Shown: piece after piece, positions 43,663-53,688 of the stretch | How positions within the stretch are numbered: position 1 is the first letter of the stretch | Layout: each line of letters begins with the position of its first letter | Assembly (NCBI RefSeq): GCF_018402495.1 | Contig: NZ_JAGYIU010000004.1 | Span: 496,001 to 560,000, forward strand | Direction of reading: 5' to 3' | DNA length: 64,000 nt | From: Pseudoalteromonas sp. | GTDB lineage: Bacteria; Pseudomonadota; Gammaproteobacteria; Enterobacterales; Alteromonadaceae | Program-made: the position numbers and the translations under genes | Notes under the pieces: generated by a model | Seen by the model: the letters and a program-made list of their open reading frames with translations, nothing else | Databases searched by the model: none | Told to the model about the DNA's origin: nothing

Positions 43663-44718
43663 ATGAAAAAGTTTATTCATATAGACATGGACTGCTTTTA
43701 TGCAGCCGTTGAAATGCGTGATAATCCTAAGCTTGCAAGCGTGCCGCTGGCAATTGGTGGTAACAGTCGCCGTGGTGTACTCTCTACCGCTAACTATATA
43801 GCCAGAGAATATGGGGTGCGCTCTGCCATGTCTAATTACCATGCCAAACAGCTGTGCCCAGGTTTAGTTATTGTGCCGGGCAGAATGGCTGTTTATAAAC
43901 AAGTATCCACACAAATTCGTGCTATTTTTAACCGTTATACTGAGCTAGTAGAGCCTCTTTCGCTTGATGAAGCCTATTTAGATGTAACTCACAGTACTGC
44001 CTTTAAAGGCAGTGCAACGTTAATTGCTGAGCAAATTCGTGCCGATATTTTTAATACCACAGGACTTACAGCATCTGCGGGTATTGCCCCGATAAAATTT
44101 ATTGCCAAAATAGCCAGTGATGAAAACAAACCAAATGGTCAGTGTGTGATATTGCCTGAGCAGGTTGAATCGTTTTTAGCCCAGTTACCATTAGGTAAAA
44201 TTCCAGGGGTGGGCAAAGTCACACTCGAAAAGCTTAATTTAAAAGGGTTATATACAGGCCAAGATGTCCGTGAAAAAGGTGCCAATTGGATGCAACAGCA
44301 TGTGGGTAATTTTGGTGTGTCCTTATATCAAAAGTGCATGGGGGAGCATATAGGGCGGGTTTCGACCGAGCGGATACGTAAGTCATTGAGTGTGGAACAT
44401 ACTTATGAATACAACAAAAACAGCCTAGATGAATGCCTTGAACAATTACCGCAACTGTTAGATGAACTCGTGGTTCGATTAAATAAACAGCAACTACAAC
44501 ATAAAATTAATAAATTAAGTGTTAAAGTTAAATTTGCTAATTTTGTAGTGACCTCAGCAGATCAAGCTGCGCATCAATTAAACACGGCTATTTTTAAAGA
44601 GTTACTCGCCAAAGCCTATCAACGTGGATTACAACAACCGGTGCGCTTATTAGGAATTGGCGTGGGTATTAAAAACCAACCAGAGCATAATTTACAGCTT
44701 AGTATTTTAGATGTGTAA
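43663..44718 (+). CDS. dinB: DNA polymerase IV
   Basis: A 351-residue Y-family polymerase. Metal ligands lie in FIHIDMDCFYAAVEMRD (residues 4-20) and LSLDEAYLDVT; the helix-hairpin-helix LPLGKIPGVGKVT and a little-finger domain follow. ATG 43663 is chosen over a GTG at 43660. It performs error-prone translesion synthesis. The LexA site immediately upstream fits the known SOS control of dinB. Confidence 0.95.
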   Translation: MKKFIHIDMDCFYAAVEMRDNPKLASVPLAIGGNSRRGVLSTANYIAREYGVRSAMSNYHAKQLCPGLVIVPGRMAVYKQVSTQIRAIFNRYTELVEPLSLDEAYLDVTHSTAFKGSATLIAEQIRADIFNTTGLTASAGIAPIKFIAKIASDENKPNGQCVILPEQVESFLAQLPLGKIPGVGKVTLEKLNLKGLYTGQDVREKGANWMQQHVGNFGVSLYQKCMGEHIGRVSTERIRKSLSVEHTYEYNKNSLDECLEQLPQLLDELVVRLNKQQLQHKINKLSVKVKFANFVVTSADQAAHQLNTAIFKELLAKAYQRGLQQPVRLLGIGVGIKNQPEHNLQLSILDV

Positions 44719-44828
44719 AACGCGTAACTCCAAGTTGCCAGTAAGTAAGCAGGTTATCGCAGTACACTGGTTATAAATTGCTAAATAAATAATAATAGGG
44801 ACTACGTTTTCTAACAGGATCCTTTTTT

Positions 44829-46364
44829 ATGGCATATCCAAAAGCAGTACTGGCAAAGCCGGTAAATGCAAGCCTAGATTGTACATCGCATGATGCACTT
44901 ATTATTATCAGCAACGACTTTTCTCATTTACCAAATAAGCCACTGCGTGATGCAATTTTAGACCAAGCCCAAGTAGACTCTCGCATCGGCAACCAAGTCA
45001 CCTTGTTAGTGATTGCCGGTAAACGTGTCGTGTTAGCGCCAACAGGCCCTTTAAATAGAGATTATGATGACGTTCGTCGTTATTTTGATGCAGCCAAATT
45101 AGCCATTAATGAGGCAAAAGCATCAGGTAGTGTTAACCCTGCTATTTATTTACCCGCTTTAAATACGGATAGCCGTTATCAACACGCTCTTGAAGTGGCT
45201 TACTTAGGCGCATGCCAAGCATTATGGCAACCCCTAGAAGCGCGTGAATTTCATGGTCAAGGTATTGAGCCTATTACTCAAATAGGCTTAATTGATGCCA
45301 ATGAGCAAACAATTAAAGCAGTCAATGCGTTAGCTGCGGGGCAATATGCCGCACGTGATTTATGTGGCACCGAGCCTGAACGCATGGCTCCCCCACGTTT
45401 TGCTGATTATTGTACTGAGTTATTTGAAAACAGTGCGGTGAGCGTTGATGTGATTGATGATTTAGCTGCCATTGATAAGCATTACCCCATGCTAAGTACC
45501 GTTGCTCGCGCATCGTATGCGGTAGAGCGCCATCATCCACGCGTTGTTAAACTTGAATACGTGCCTGAGGGTGAAGTAACCCGAACACTGATGTTTGTTG
45601 GTAAAGGTTTAGTCTATGACACGGGCGGTGCAGATTTAAAAGTCGGTGGTTTTATGGCGGGCATGAGCCGCGATAAAGGCGGTGCGGCCTCGGTTGCTGG
45701 ATTTATGAAAGCAGTAGCAGATTATCAGCCTAAAGGCGTTAAAGTGATTGCCTTTTTAGCGGTTGTACGCAACTCCATTGGTTCAGATTGTTTTGTCCCT
45801 GATGAAATAATTACTAGCCGTGAAGGTGTGCGAGTACGTATTGGTAATACCGATGCCGAAGGGCGTTTAGCTATGGGTGATTTACTTAGCGAAATGAAAG
45901 ATTTAGCTAAAAACGAAATAAATCCAACGTTGTTTACAGTGGCTACTTTAACAGGGCATGCTGCACGCGCGATGGGACCATATGGTGCTTATGTAGAAAA
46001 TGGGCCCGCGCGTAGTGCTAATATTTCACGCCAATTAGCTGATTGTGGTGATTTATGGGCTGACGGTGCTGAAGTGTCGCGTTCACGCCGTGAAGATTAT
46101 GATTTTATAAAACCACGCACTTTAGCTGACGATGTGCTTTCTAGTAATAATGCAGCTTCTGCTGTCACAGCGCGCGGCCATCAATTCCCTATGGCATTTT
46201 TAGCTGTGGTAGGTGGATTAGATAAGCATGGTAATGAATCTACTTTACCACTTCCTTATGTACATATGGATATTGCTGGTAGTGGCGTTGAAGGCGGCGA
46301 CTGGCAACATGGTAAACCAACTGCAGCGGCAGTTAGCAGTTTATTTGCCCGCTATTGTTTATAA
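44829..46364 (+). CDS. M17 leucyl aminopeptidase
   Basis: A 511-residue cytosolic aminopeptidase. The C-terminal catalytic domain contains LMFVGKGLVYDTGGADLK and the M17 signature NTDAEGRLAMGDLL with two metal ligands. The N-terminal half is divergent from E. coli PepA. It releases N-terminal residues from peptides. It is preceded by a roughly 110-bp gap after dinB and followed by a bidirectional terminator. Confidence 0.9.
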   Translation: MAYPKAVLAKPVNASLDCTSHDALIIISNDFSHLPNKPLRDAILDQAQVDSRIGNQVTLLVIAGKRVVLAPTGPLNRDYDDVRRYFDAAKLAINEAKASGSVNPAIYLPALNTDSRYQHALEVAYLGACQALWQPLEAREFHGQGIEPITQIGLIDANEQTIKAVNALAAGQYAARDLCGTEPERMAPPRFADYCTELFENSAVSVDVIDDLAAIDKHYPMLSTVARASYAVERHHPRVVKLEYVPEGEVTRTLMFVGKGLVYDTGGADLKVGGFMAGMSRDKGGAASVAGFMKAVADYQPKGVKVIAFLAVVRNSIGSDCFVPDEIITSREGVRVRIGNTDAEGRLAMGDLLSEMKDLAKNEINPTLFTVATLTGHAARAMGPYGAYVENGPARSANISRQLADCGDLWADGAEVSRSRREDYDFIKPRTLADDVLSSNNAASAVTARGHQFPMAFLAVVGGLDKHGNESTLPLPYVHMDIAGSGVEGGDWQHGKPTAAAVSSLFARYCL

Positions 46365-46382
46365 TTTTCTATAAATAATCCT

Positions 46383-46411
46383 AAAAAGCCCTGAAAATCA
46401 GGGCTTTTTAA
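46383..46411. terminator. bidirectional terminator
   Basis: AAAAAGCCCTGA / TCAGGGCTTTTT with an AAA loop. It lies between the convergent aminopeptidase and chemoreceptor genes and has T-runs in both directions. Confidence 0.9.
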
Positions 46412-46444
46412 TTGGTGGAAGATATTTATTATCCGGAGTTCAGG

Positions 46445-48088
46445 TTAACTAAGCTTAAAGCGCGATACCACGCTTGATAACTCAACACTGCTTTGTTTGA
46501 GTTTGTCGCTAGCGCGAGTTAAATCTTTGGTGTTACCCAATGATTGCTCTGTAGATTGTGATAAATCATTAATTCTTAAATTCACCTCGTCTGCGGCTGA
46601 TGTTTGCTGCTCTGTGGCGCGAGCAATTTGGCCGTTCATATCGGTGATCACCGATACCAGCCTGTCTATTTCATCAAGTGATTCATTAGCTGAAGAGGCT
46701 TGTTCAACCGTAGAAATAGAAATCTCTTGGCTAGATTTTACCGCTTCAACTGCAGCTTTAGCCCCTTCTTGCAGCTTAGCTATCATAGCTTGAATCTCAT
46801 CAGTGCTTTTACCTGTCCGGCTGGCAAGTGTTCTTACTTCATCGGCTACAACCGCAAAGCCTCTTCCATGTTCACCTGCTCTTGCAGCTTCAATAGCAGC
46901 GTTTAGCGCTAAGAGGTTGGTTTGTTCAGCAATGCTTCTAATAACATCAAGTACCGAGCCAATATTATTACTCTCTTGAGCAAGATCGGCGGTCACTTTG
47001 CTCACGGTCTCTATATTACTAGAGAGGGTTTCAATGGCGGTAATAGTTTTAGACACCACATTTTTACCCGTTGATGCATTACTGGCTGCGTCATTTGCGG
47101 CTTGCTCAGCAGCTTCGGCATTACGGCTAACATCATGAATTTGATGAGTCATTTGCTCCATTGCAGCGGCTACTTGGGTTGAGCTGTCGTTTTGAAGTTC
47201 AATGAATGATTGGCTGGTTTTGCTAGAATCATCGACTGCATGGGCATGCTCGTTGACATCGTTTGCGCTTTTGGCAACCAGCACCAAAGACTCTCTAATT
47301 TTGGATACAAATAAGTTAAATGACCGCGACAGCTGAGATATTTCATCATTACCACTATCATTTAGACTGCGGGTCAAATCTCCTTCACCTTGAGAGATAT
47401 CTTTCATCATTTCTGCTGCTAATCGAGTTGGCGTTAAAATACTGCGACCAATAAAGTAGCTAAAAAGTACGACAACGACGATCATAATCACAACATTGAT
47501 AACGATAATAGTACGTTGCTGCGAAAAGGTGTTGTCTATGGTATCAAGGTAAACGCCCGAGCCGATGATCCATTGCCATTGATCAAAACCTTTCACAAAC
47601 GCAATTTTATCTACGGGTTCGTCGCTGCCGGGTTTTGGCCACTTGTAAGGCACATAGCCTTCGCCGGATTTTTTAACAACATCAACCATTTCAACAAACA
47701 AAGGGGTGCCATCAGGGTCTTTATTATTAGTTAAATCTTTCCCTTCAAGGGCTGGTTTAATTGGGTGCATTACCATGGCTGGCTGGTAATTGTTGATCCA
47801 AAAATAGTTAGTATCATCGTAACGCAATGAGCGTATTGAGGCCATCGCTTGAGATTGTGCTTGTGCACGAGTGAGTGTTTGGTTTTGTTCAAGCGCTGCG
47901 TAGTGTGTAATGATGCTATAAGCAGTTTCCACCACATTTTTAGTTTTTAGATATTGCTCATTTTTAAGCGATTTATATTGATTACTTAAACTCGAAATAC
48001 TCAATACAATTAAACCAAAAATTACAATCCCTACTAAAATGGCTAAACGTTGAAATATAGTAAAACGACGGAGGTTTGGCATATGCAT
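46445..48088 (-). CDS. methyl-accepting chemotaxis protein with single Cache domain
   Basis: A 547-residue chemoreceptor. A membrane segment (about residues 14-32) is followed by a periplasmic single-Cache (sCache_2) domain ([37 protein letters not shown]), a second membrane segment (about 190-212), HAMP, and the signalling tip [35 protein letters not shown]. It signals to CheA/CheW. The ligand is unknown; sCache_2 receptors often bind small carboxylates. It is monocistronic; the 267 bp to its right hold no gene beyond the next terminator. Confidence 0.93.
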   Translation of the reverse strand: MHMPNLRRFTIFQRLAILVGIVIFGLIVLSISSLSNQYKSLKNEQYLKTKNVVETAYSIITHYAALEQNQTLTRAQAQSQAMASIRSLRYDDTNYFWINNYQPAMVMHPIKPALEGKDLTNNKDPDGTPLFVEMVDVVKKSGEGYVPYKWPKPGSDEPVDKIAFVKGFDQWQWIIGSGVYLDTIDNTFSQQRTIIVINVVIMIVVVVLFSYFIGRSILTPTRLAAEMMKDISQGEGDLTRSLNDSGNDEISQLSRSFNLFVSKIRESLVLVAKSANDVNEHAHAVDDSSKTSQSFIELQNDSSTQVAAAMEQMTHQIHDVSRNAEAAEQAANDAASNASTGKNVVSKTITAIETLSSNIETVSKVTADLAQESNNIGSVLDVIRSIAEQTNLLALNAAIEAARAGEHGRGFAVVADEVRTLASRTGKSTDEIQAMIAKLQEGAKAAVEAVKSSQEISISTVEQASSANESLDEIDRLVSVITDMNGQIARATEQQTSAADEVNLRINDLSQSTEQSLGNTKDLTRASDKLKQSSVELSSVVSRFKLS

Positions 48089-48300
48089 GTTCCCGTATTA
48101 GAGCATTATTTCTCTTAAATAAGCATAGTTAAAATATAGGCTAATACGGTTTTATTTTCCTTATATTGTACTTTTAATACTCTCTTTGTTAACTAGTTTG
48201 CGTAAATACAATAAAAAGGATAGGCCGAACTTTTATTTAACGGGTGCTTATAATGAATTTAATTATTGTTTGTTGACGTTTCAATATAGCTTATCTGCAT

Positions 48301-48331
48301 AAAAAAAGGCTGATACTTATATCAGCCTTTA
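48301..48331 (-). terminator. terminator after the DPP IV gene
   Basis: AAAGGCTGATA / TATCAGCCTTT stem with a run of A residues on its plus-strand 5' side, which is a T-run in minus-strand RNA. It lies just after the stop of the minus-strand DPP IV gene. Confidence 0.85.
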
Positions 48332-48355
48332 GTCGAATAATTAACCCAGTTTTAG

Positions 48356-50581
48356 TTACTTTGTATTAAAATTACGGTTAAAGAAGTTTGTAATAGTTTG
48401 ATGTAAATGAGTTTGAACTTGTTTACCGCGAAGGCTATGTTTTGAGCCCGGGTAAGTCATCATTTCAAACTGTTGATTGTTATCTTGCAGCTGTTTAAAC
48501 AATTTAGTGGCATGGGTAAATAATACGTTGTCATCGGCCATACCATGGTAAATCATTAATGGGCCTTTTAAGCCTTCAGCGTATGGGAACACCGCACTGT
48601 CGATATAGCCTTGGGCATTAGTATCTGGGTGACCCAAATAGCGCTCGGTGTAATGGGTGTCGTATAGAGCCCAGTCGGTAACCGGAGCACCAGATACACC
48701 CGCGCTGAAGTAATCGCCTGCTTTAAACATGGTCATTAGCGCCATATAACCACCGTAGCTGTGGCCGTATATACCTATGCGAGCAGGGTCTACGTAATCA
48801 AGAGTACGTAAAAACTCAACGCCTTTGATTTGATCCGCCACCTCTACAACGCCTAAGTGCTTATAAATCGCATCTTCAAACTTCTTACCGCGATTGTAAG
48901 AGCCTCGGTTATCAAGTTGAAAAATTACATAACCTTGTTGCGCCATGTATTGAAAATATAAATTTTTACTGCGCCAGCTATTGGTTACTCGCTGAGCATG
49001 AGGACCACCGTAAACGTTGACAATAACCGGATGCTTTTTACCCTTTGCCATATTTGCTGGTTTAAATAAACGGTAATGCATAATTTGGCCGTCTTCAGCG
49101 GTAATTGTTCCGTATTCGGGCTGGGCTAAATCAGTTAGATACGGGGTAAGTGGGTGAGAGTCATCAAGCTTATTCTCTTCAAGCCACGTAATAAACTCAC
49201 CATTAATTTTGCGCAGTGCAGCTGAATTTGGCTTATTAACCGATGAGCTATTATCAATGAAAGTTTTATTATCTTTAGCTAGAACGACATTATGGTATTG
49301 GCCTTTTTCAGTAATGCGCTTCATACCCCCTTTTTTAAATAAAGGCGCACTGTATAAATGGCTCTCTAGCGGGGTATCTTTACGTGCAGCAAAGTAAACA
49401 ACGCCATTTTTTTCATCTATCCCTTTTAGGCTATCTACGACCCAATCACCTGCGGTAATCTGGCGGATAAGTTGGCCGTTATTACGATATAAATAAAGGT
49501 GCTTAAATCCATCTCGCTCTGAGGCCCATACAAAATGCTTTTTATCTTTTAAAAATTCAAGGTCAAAATGCAAGTTGATCCAGGTATCACTTTTTTCAGT
49601 TAAAGCAACGGTTTGCTGTTTTGTTTTAGTGTTGTAAAAACGTAATTCTAAGCTATGTTGCGAGCGGTTTTGCCATTGATAAGAGAGCGTATTGCTGTCG
49701 TTTAGCCACTTAGCGCGGGCAATATAAATATCTTTATCGTCGCCTAAGTCAATCCAGTCAACTGCTTGATCATTAAGCTTTACCACCCCAAGTTGAATGT
49801 CAACATTATTGGTGCCAGTAAATGGATAACGCTGGTTAAATAGTTTTACTTCATCAGCATAAATTTCGTTACGAATCGCTTCTTGAACAGGGCTTTCATC
49901 AACGCGAGTAAAGGCGATTTTAGATTCATCATTTGCCCACCAATAACCGGTCATACGGCTCATTTCTTCTTGCGCCACAAATTCGGCCATGCCGTTTTTA
50001 ATTACGCCACCGCCATCTTTACTTAACTGAATTTCTTTACCTGAAGCCAGCTCTAGTGCATATAGGTTTTGCTCTCGGATAAAGGATACGAAATTTCCTT
50101 TTGGAGAAAAACGCGCATCGGTTTCAAATGCGTCTGTGTTAGTCAGCTTTTTACTATTTTTAGCATCTAAGTCATAGTAATAAAGATCGCCATTAAGAGG
50201 GAATAACAGTGCTTTCCCATCTTTTGACCATTTATATTCAAGGATACCTTTTCCAAAAATACGTTGGCGTTCGCGGCGTGCTTTTTCTTCATCGGAGAGA
50301 TTTTCTGGGCCTGAAAATAACTGCGCCGAATCAACTAGCAACCGGTTGGTATTATCTTTTAAATTATATTCCCATAAATCGTAGCGATTATAGTCATCGG
50401 TTTTACCTTGTAAGTAGGTAACCCGGCTACCATCAGGCGAAAACTTAAGTTGTACCGGAGATTTGCCTGCTAAGCTCGGATCATCAAATATACGCTCAAG
50501 CGTTAGCGGCTCAGCTTCTGCGCTTAATGCGCCCGCGAGTAGGGGAATTGCCAGTGAGAGGTGTTTTAGTTTTTTTAACAC
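48356..50581 (-). CDS. S9 dipeptidyl peptidase IV
   Basis: A 741-residue exported serine peptidase with a signal peptide (about residues 1-23). It has an N-terminal beta-propeller and a C-terminal alpha/beta hydrolase with the nucleophile Ser in GIYGHSYGGYMAL, Asp in HGMADDNVLF and His in YPGSKHSLRG. The EE motif needed for dipeptide binding is visible in FVAQEEMSR. It would remove Xaa-Pro dipeptides in the periplasm. It is monocistronic. Confidence 0.92.
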   Translation of the reverse strand: MLKKLKHLSLAIPLLAGALSAEAEPLTLERIFDDPSLAGKSPVQLKFSPDGSRVTYLQGKTDDYNRYDLWEYNLKDNTNRLLVDSAQLFSGPENLSDEEKARRERQRIFGKGILEYKWSKDGKALLFPLNGDLYYYDLDAKNSKKLTNTDAFETDARFSPKGNFVSFIREQNLYALELASGKEIQLSKDGGGVIKNGMAEFVAQEEMSRMTGYWWANDESKIAFTRVDESPVQEAIRNEIYADEVKLFNQRYPFTGTNNVDIQLGVVKLNDQAVDWIDLGDDKDIYIARAKWLNDSNTLSYQWQNRSQHSLELRFYNTKTKQQTVALTEKSDTWINLHFDLEFLKDKKHFVWASERDGFKHLYLYRNNGQLIRQITAGDWVVDSLKGIDEKNGVVYFAARKDTPLESHLYSAPLFKKGGMKRITEKGQYHNVVLAKDNKTFIDNSSSVNKPNSAALRKINGEFITWLEENKLDDSHPLTPYLTDLAQPEYGTITAEDGQIMHYRLFKPANMAKGKKHPVIVNVYGGPHAQRVTNSWRSKNLYFQYMAQQGYVIFQLDNRGSYNRGKKFEDAIYKHLGVVEVADQIKGVEFLRTLDYVDPARIGIYGHSYGGYMALMTMFKAGDYFSAGVSGAPVTDWALYDTHYTERYLGHPDTNAQGYIDSAVFPYAEGLKGPLMIYHGMADDNVLFTHATKLFKQLQDNNQQFEMMTYPGSKHSLRGKQVQTHLHQTITNFFNRNFNTK

Positions 50582-50688
50582 AGGATTGCCTTTACTTACA
50601 TAAAATTATCTCGATGGTAAAGCACAAGCGTGTGCAACTGCAACTAAATGCTATAAAGTGTGCGGTAAAATAATCTAAGGACTTTAAC

Positions 50689-51096
50689 ATGAGCAAAACA
50701 TCATTTATCTTAGCACCTGAACTGAAAAGAGATTGTATTGAACTGGCTGATTGGCCACTTTGTAAGGTGTTACTATTAAACGACAGCCAATATCCTTGGT
50801 TTGTATTGGTCCCCAGAATAGCGGGCTTAAAAGAGATTATTGATTTAACCGAGCAGCAACAAATTACTTATTTACACGAGTCAGCGAAACTCAGTCATTT
50901 GTTAGTCGAGGTATTTAATCCTGATAAGTTAAATGTAGCTGCATTAGGGAATATGGTGCCACAACTACATATTCATCATATCGCGCGTTTTAAAACAGAT
51001 ATTGCATGGCCTGCGCCGGTATGGGGCAAGTTTCCGAGTGTGCCTTATACTAATGAGCAGATAGAGCAATTAAAAGCGCATTTTTCAAAACCATAA
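50689..51096 (+). CDS. HIT-family protein
   Basis: A 135-residue histidine-triad protein beginning MSKTSFILAPELKRD. The active-site segment reads VPQLHIHHIARFKTD. The first histidine of the usual H-x-H-x-H run is Gln here, as is common in this bacterial subgroup. Substrates of HIT proteins are nucleotide phosphates; the exact one is unknown. The next gene follows by 21 bp, probably in the same operon. Confidence 0.85.
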   Translation: MSKTSFILAPELKRDCIELADWPLCKVLLLNDSQYPWFVLVPRIAGLKEIIDLTEQQQITYLHESAKLSHLLVEVFNPDKLNVAALGNMVPQLHIHHIARFKTDIAWPAPVWGKFPSVPYTNEQIEQLKAHFSKP

Positions 51097-51117
51097 TGAG
51101 TGACTTTAGGGGATAGT

Positions 51118-51648
51118 ATGAAATTAATCAAACAACTCTGTACAAGTGTATTTATTGCAGCTGTTGCAGTGTCAGCAGTGATAGCGGGCGAGCAGCCAGT
51201 AGCTATAGATGTGGTAAATAACGCTAATATTAAAAACTTTGCAGCACATAACAACTTAGTTTTTTCAGCAGCGCAGCCCAGTGATGCGCAGTTTAAGCAA
51301 TTGTCACAAGCTAATGTTAAGCATGTTATTAATTTACGTGCAGCAGATGAGCAAGACTGGGATGAAGGGGCATTAGTCAATTCTTTAGGAATGAGCTATC
51401 ACGCAATTCCTATTGCAGGTGCACAAGATGTAAACATCGACAATGCAAAACGATTAGCTAGCCTTTTAGAAGAACTTGAAGGTGAGTCAGTGGTTGTTCA
51501 TTGTGCGAGCAGTAATCGTGTTGGTGCGCTAATGGCTATTTCAGCCCATCAGCAAGGCGCTGATATTGAGTCTGCAATTGAAACAGGCAAGCAGTGGGGA
51601 ATGGCAAGCCTTGAGCCGGTTGTACGTAAAGTGATGAATGACAAATAA
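51118..51648 (+). CDS. exported DUF442-type phosphatase
   Basis: A 176-residue protein with a signal peptide (residues 1 to about 24, ending AVIAG). ATG 51118 is chosen because AGGGGA precedes it. The phosphatase-like domain has FSAAQPSDAQFKQLSQANVKHVINLRAADEQ and the P-loop VVHCASSNRVGALMA, with the C-x4-R spacing of the DUF442/beta-lactamase-hydrolase-like family. Its substrate is unknown. Confidence 0.8.
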   Translation: MKLIKQLCTSVFIAAVAVSAVIAGEQPVAIDVVNNANIKNFAAHNNLVFSAAQPSDAQFKQLSQANVKHVINLRAADEQDWDEGALVNSLGMSYHAIPIAGAQDVNIDNAKRLASLLEELEGESVVVHCASSNRVGALMAISAHQQGADIESAIETGKQWGMASLEPVVRKVMNDK

Positions 51649-51656
51649 TTCAAATA

Positions 51657-51692
51657 ATAAAAAAAGCGTTACAGTGTAACGCTTTTTTTTAT
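51657..51692. terminator. bidirectional terminator
   Basis: AGCGTTACA / TGTAACGCT stem flanked by A-runs and T-runs, between the convergent phosphatase and M49-like genes. Confidence 0.9.
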
Positions 51693-51712
51693 GTGAACTA
51701 ATTTAGCGCATA

Positions 51713-53413
51713 TTAATTAAGGCCAAGCACATCTTTGCCTTGTTTGAAGGTCACATCTACAGGGATGTTCGCTTTGCTTAACTTTTCTAAATCTTTAGCT
51801 AGTTCCGCTTTAATGTCGCCATGAGTGGCAATCAGTTGATCTACTTTTTCGTAATCACCATCACCTTGCAGAGTTAAAATAAGGCGTGATAACTTTGCCA
51901 TAGCATCGCCCATTTTATCCATGTTGATGCTATACAAGCCGTCTTCATTTTTAGAGAAGGCACCTTCTTGAGCAAAAAAGTTAAAGCGGATCATGTTTGC
52001 TTTACCATGTGCACTTGATGCACCGAAACGCACAGAGCGGAAAATACCCGCCATAAAGGTGGTGTAGTAATCTTCTAACGTTCCTTCAGTGATTTCCCCT
52101 TTTTTAAGTAACTGTTCAACCATGTACAGACCAAGAATATCTGCTTTACCTTCTTCTAAGGCGCTAGCATGCTCTTGTAGAGATTGGCGAACGGTACCTT
52201 TGCCGGTAATAGTATTTTTAATTCCTAAACCGTGAGCCACTTCATGGAACATAGTGTTAGCAAAAAATGCATCAAAGGTAATGTGTTTACGTTGCTCTGG
52301 CACAATTAACTGCTCTGCGATAGGGACTAAAATTTTATCAAACTTCGCACGCATTGCATTTTTAAGTTGTAAGCGACGTGTGCCTTTTTCTAGCTGTACT
52401 TGCTCATCATTGGGTAAGTTTATCGCAATGGTTTTGCTGCCGGCATTTGAGTGCCCAGCATAATAAACAACATCGTAGGCATTTAAGTCAGCATCTGATC
52501 CTGGTACTTCTTGCTTGTACTTGCTATCAACAGGTAAGCCTTTTTGCAGCTCAGGTAAAAAGGCAGCAAATTTAGCCAGGCGTTCGCTCCATTTTAAATC
52601 TTTAATTAGTACATACGATTCATAGGCGGCACGGTAACCAAATAATTGGTCTTCGTAGTTTTCAATTGGGCCAATAACTACATCAATTGGGTTATTTTTC
52701 ATATCCATCCAAGCGAAGTCAGAGGCTTGGAAATCATCGTTTTGTATTGCATCAGCTCGTAAGTTTAGGTAGTTGGCAAATTCTTTGTCGTCAGCTAATT
52801 TGCTGGCTTCTCTAAGTAACTCAGCTGCTTGAGCAAGTTCTACGGCATATTCTTCTGAATAAGGCGTGCTGTATAAATTACCTAACTCATCACGTTTAAT
52901 GAGTGAGTAAAGCCCTGTTTTATCTTTTACATCAGCGTTATTAAGCTCTTCTTTGGTAATGTCGGCTGGGTAAAAACCGGCACCAAGTGGTTTTTCTTTA
53001 TAGCCAGATAAAAATACCTCATCACCATTTAAACGATCCCAAGGGCCGTAGTTAATATCAGCAAATTTCCGTACTTTTTCATCATCTAATTGTGCTAAAA
53101 AGTCTTGTTTATCTTTACCAAATGCTTGTTTCCAAAATAAATCGTCCATAATTTTTGAAGCATCAATAAGCTTGGCAACCATGGCTTTTTGGTTATCAGA
53201 TAAGTGTGACAAGTCGCTTTTTAAACTAAAATCTGTGTATATGTCTAAACGTTGACGGTCAATATTAACAAGAGCAGGCCCAGAAGGTGTTTGAGAAGCC
53301 GTAGATGCTGAGTTTTGTGCTGTACTACTTGAAGTCGGTGCTTGCTCAGAGCAGGCACTAAGAAGAATGACGCCAGAGAGCAAGATTGCTTGGCTAATTT
53401 TATTTAAAATCAT
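51713..53413 (-). CDS. M49-like zinc peptidase lipoprotein
   Basis: A 566-residue protein with a lipoprotein signal (LLSACSEQAP). The zinc site reads TMFHEVAHGLG with EEGKADILGLY downstream, the arrangement of dipeptidyl peptidase III (M49). However, it has the five-residue HExxH instead of the usual six-residue HExxGH. Similar pentapeptide motifs are known in some bacterial DPP III-like enzymes. It probably cleaves peptides or acts on a related substrate at the cell envelope. The 275 bp to its right hold no gene. Confidence 0.8.
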   Translation of the reverse strand: MILNKISQAILLSGVILLSACSEQAPTSSSTAQNSASTASQTPSGPALVNIDRQRLDIYTDFSLKSDLSHLSDNQKAMVAKLIDASKIMDDLFWKQAFGKDKQDFLAQLDDEKVRKFADINYGPWDRLNGDEVFLSGYKEKPLGAGFYPADITKEELNNADVKDKTGLYSLIKRDELGNLYSTPYSEEYAVELAQAAELLREASKLADDKEFANYLNLRADAIQNDDFQASDFAWMDMKNNPIDVVIGPIENYEDQLFGYRAAYESYVLIKDLKWSERLAKFAAFLPELQKGLPVDSKYKQEVPGSDADLNAYDVVYYAGHSNAGSKTIAINLPNDEQVQLEKGTRRLQLKNAMRAKFDKILVPIAEQLIVPEQRKHITFDAFFANTMFHEVAHGLGIKNTITGKGTVRQSLQEHASALEEGKADILGLYMVEQLLKKGEITEGTLEDYYTTFMAGIFRSVRFGASSAHGKANMIRFNFFAQEGAFSKNEDGLYSINMDKMGDAMAKLSRLILTLQGDGDYEKVDQLIATHGDIKAELAKDLEKLSKANIPVDVTFKQGKDVLGLN

Positions 53414-53688
53414 TATGTTGCCTATTTAAAATTCAATTTTATAGCGTGTCTACTGTAAATTAAGGAGATGATGAGTATTAATATTCCTTAGCATGCTTGC
53501 ATTAAAGCAAAACATACTAGCAAATAGCAAGTATTAGGCGTTAGAGTGAGGGGAGTACTGGTAAATAATCAATAATTATCTACAAATTTTTCTGCTTTGG
53601 GTATATGTTTAACACTACTAAGCTTTGAAATAATTAACAATTTAAGACTTACTATAAAAGTGTAGGTCAATAAGCAAAGGGATATTAC

